A model generated the notes under the pieces. It saw only the letters and a list, made by a program, of their open reading frames with translations. It was not told where the DNA came from and did not search any database. The position numbers were made by a program, and so were the translations under genes. This document shows, piece by piece, positions 62,916 to 64,000 of a stretch of DNA of 64,000 bases. The DNA lies in contig CP065001.1 in NCBI GenBank assembly GCA_016700155.1, forward strand, positions 4,278,001 to 4,342,000. Reading direction: 5' to 3'. Each line of letters begins with the position of its first letter. The first letter of the stretch is position 1. Source of the DNA: Ignavibacteriales bacterium. Its GTDB lineage: Bacteria > Bacteroidota > Ignavibacteria > Ignavibacteriales > Ignavibacteriaceae.

Positions 62916-64000
62916 ATGGAAAAGTATGATGTAATTGTAGTTGGAGCGGGTCATGCTGGAATTGAGGCTGCTTGTGCCGCTTCAATAATAGGTTGCTCGG
63001 TTGGGTTGATTACAATGGACAGAAATGCCATCGGCAGAATGTCCTGTAATCCGGCGATCGGTGGAACCGCAAAAGGTCACCTTGTTAGAGAAATTGATGC
63101 ATTAGGTGGAATGATGGGGGTTATAGCCGACCAGACCGGAATTCAATTCAGAATGTTAAACAGATCAAAAGGACCGGCAGTATGGTCTCCGCGCTGTCAA
63201 TCTGATAGAAAATTATATTCAGAGAAAGCCAAAGAAGTAATTGTCGATCATTCAAATATAACCCTAGTTGAGGATTCTGTAATAGATGTTATAGTTGAAA
63301 ATAAAAAAATTCAAGGAGTCAAAACTTTATCCGGCAAAATAATTTATTGCAGTGCTTTGATTCTTTCTTCAGGAACATTCTTAAACGGCGTAATGCATAC
63401 TGGATTGGTAGCAACTAAAGGTGGTAGATTCGGCGAACAACCATCAAGTGGAATAACAGATTCTCTTGTTCATTTAGGATTTGAAACATTTAGACTAAAA
63501 ACAGGAACTCCACCAAGGCTTGACAAACAATCAATAAACTGGCAAGTCCTTGAAGAGCAGCCAGGTGATGAGAGCCCTCAACCTTTTTCTTTTAAAACTG
63601 ATAAAAGCCTCTTCCCTTTTCGGCCGCAGGTTAGTTGTCATATAACTCACACTCATCCCGATGTCCACAAAATCCTTGAAACAGGATTTCACCAATCACC
63701 AATGTTTACCGGACTAATAAAAGGGATCGGACCAAGATACTGCCCTTCAATTGAAGATAAGATTGTTCGCTTCTCAGAAAAAACTTCGCATCAATTATTT
63801 CTTGAGCCAGAGGGTTTGGATAGTGATTTGATTTACCTAAATGGATTTTCTACTTCCCTGCCAATTGAAACTCAGCTCGAAGCTCTTCACAAAATCAAGG
63901 GACTTGAAGCAGTAAAAATGGTTCGCCCCGGTTATGCTGTCGAATATGATTTTTTTCCACCGCACCAGGTTGATCTGACGCTTGAAACAAAGTTAATTGA
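62916..64000 (+). CDS. mnmG: tRNA uridine-5-carboxymethylaminomethyl modification enzyme MnmG (5' part)
   Basis: The first 361 codons of the FAD-dependent partner of MnmE; the gene runs off the window. The start MEKYDVIVVGAGHAGIEAA holds the FAD-binding GxGxxG motif at residues 10-15. GRMSCNPAIGGTAKGHLV, KGPAVWSPRCQSDR and GTFLNGVMHTG follow in the expected order. No frame break seen up to the edge. Confidence 0.96.
   Translation, partial: MEKYDVIVVGAGHAGIEAACAASIIGCSVGLITMDRNAIGRMSCNPAIGGTAKGHLVREIDALGGMMGVIADQTGIQFRMLNRSKGPAVWSPRCQSDRKLYSEKAKEVIVDHSNITLVEDSVIDVIVENKKIQGVKTLSGKIIYCSALILSSGTFLNGVMHTGLVATKGGRFGEQPSSGITDSLVHLGFETFRLKTGTPPRLDKQSINWQVLEEQPGDESPQPFSFKTDKSLFPFRPQVSCHITHTHPDVHKILETGFHQSPMFTGLIKGIGPRYCPSIEDKIVRFSEKTSHQLFLEPEGLDSDLIYLNGFSTSLPIETQLEALHKIKGLEAVKMVRPGYAVEYDFFPPHQVDLTLETKLI

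Noticed and set aside
1..64000. CRISPR array, tRNA or rRNA genes
   Set aside because: No regularly spaced direct repeats and no tRNA cloverleaf or rRNA sequence were recognised on reading; a covariance-model tRNA scan would settle the tRNA point.

Overview
The window looks like chromosomal DNA from a member of the Ignavibacteria (Bacteroidota/Chlorobiota group). Nine large secreted proteins end in a type A sorting domain of the type IX secretion system (T9SS) with the signature YPNPFNPST, which is typical of Ignavibacterium/Melioribacter-like genomes. Many starts have a clear Shine-Dalgarno (SD) sequence (GGAGG, AAGGAG), unlike most Bacteroidia. The assignment is inferred from protein character; no rRNA is present and I recognised no tRNA.

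Layout. 1-7 kb: mscL, an RluE-like pseudouridine synthase, a DUF2723 membrane glycosyltransferase-like protein, a family 9 glycosyltransferase and the first T9SS protein. 7-16 kb: small envelope proteins, a LOG-family protein, two lipoproteins, a second T9SS protein, a PIN/ribbon-helix-helix toxin-antitoxin pair with a palindromic operator, an M3 peptidase and an SRPBCC protein. 16.4-21.9 kb: a tight sucrose operon (PfkB sugar kinase, bifunctional sucrose-phosphate synthase/phosphatase, sucrose synthase). 21.9-30.9 kb: MscS channel, thioesterase, DUF1207-like protein, a glutamine-amidotransferase-like protein lacking its nucleophile, a T9SS protein, a GIY-YIG protein, an acidic periplasmic protein, creD flanked by two MITE-like elements, and a 1-Cys peroxiredoxin. 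31-40 kb: a minus-strand run of secreted proteins (lipoprotein, serine hydrolase, ankyrin protein, three T9SS proteins) behind an AraC-type regulator. 41-50 kb: three more T9SS proteins, including a 1461-residue LamG/FN3/metallophosphoesterase protein, and a TPR protein. 50-56.4 kb: accessory genes, namely a flavin-binding PNPOx protein, an uncharacterised HEPN-like + HNH pair, a MocR/PdxR-type regulator divergent from a DMT transporter, a DUF4287/DUF5655 protein, a DoxX protein and a methyltransferase. 56.5-64 kb: clpB, htpG, mnmE and the 5' part of mnmG.

The right end is probably close to the replication origin: mnmE-mnmG is a classic origin-proximal pair, and the 73-bp gap between them holds two copies of a palindrome matching the core of the ParB-binding site parS.

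The strongest candidates for something new are: a perfect 23-bp palindrome inserted in the same frame and at the same place in the sorting domains of two T9SS proteins; two ~135-bp elements with 14-bp terminal inverted repeats on either side of creD; a dispersed stem-loop family whose stems covary; the HEPN-like/HNH pair; the amidotransferase pseudoenzyme; and the apparently leaderless toxin-antitoxin promoter/operator. All homology statements are from reading the sequence, without database searches.
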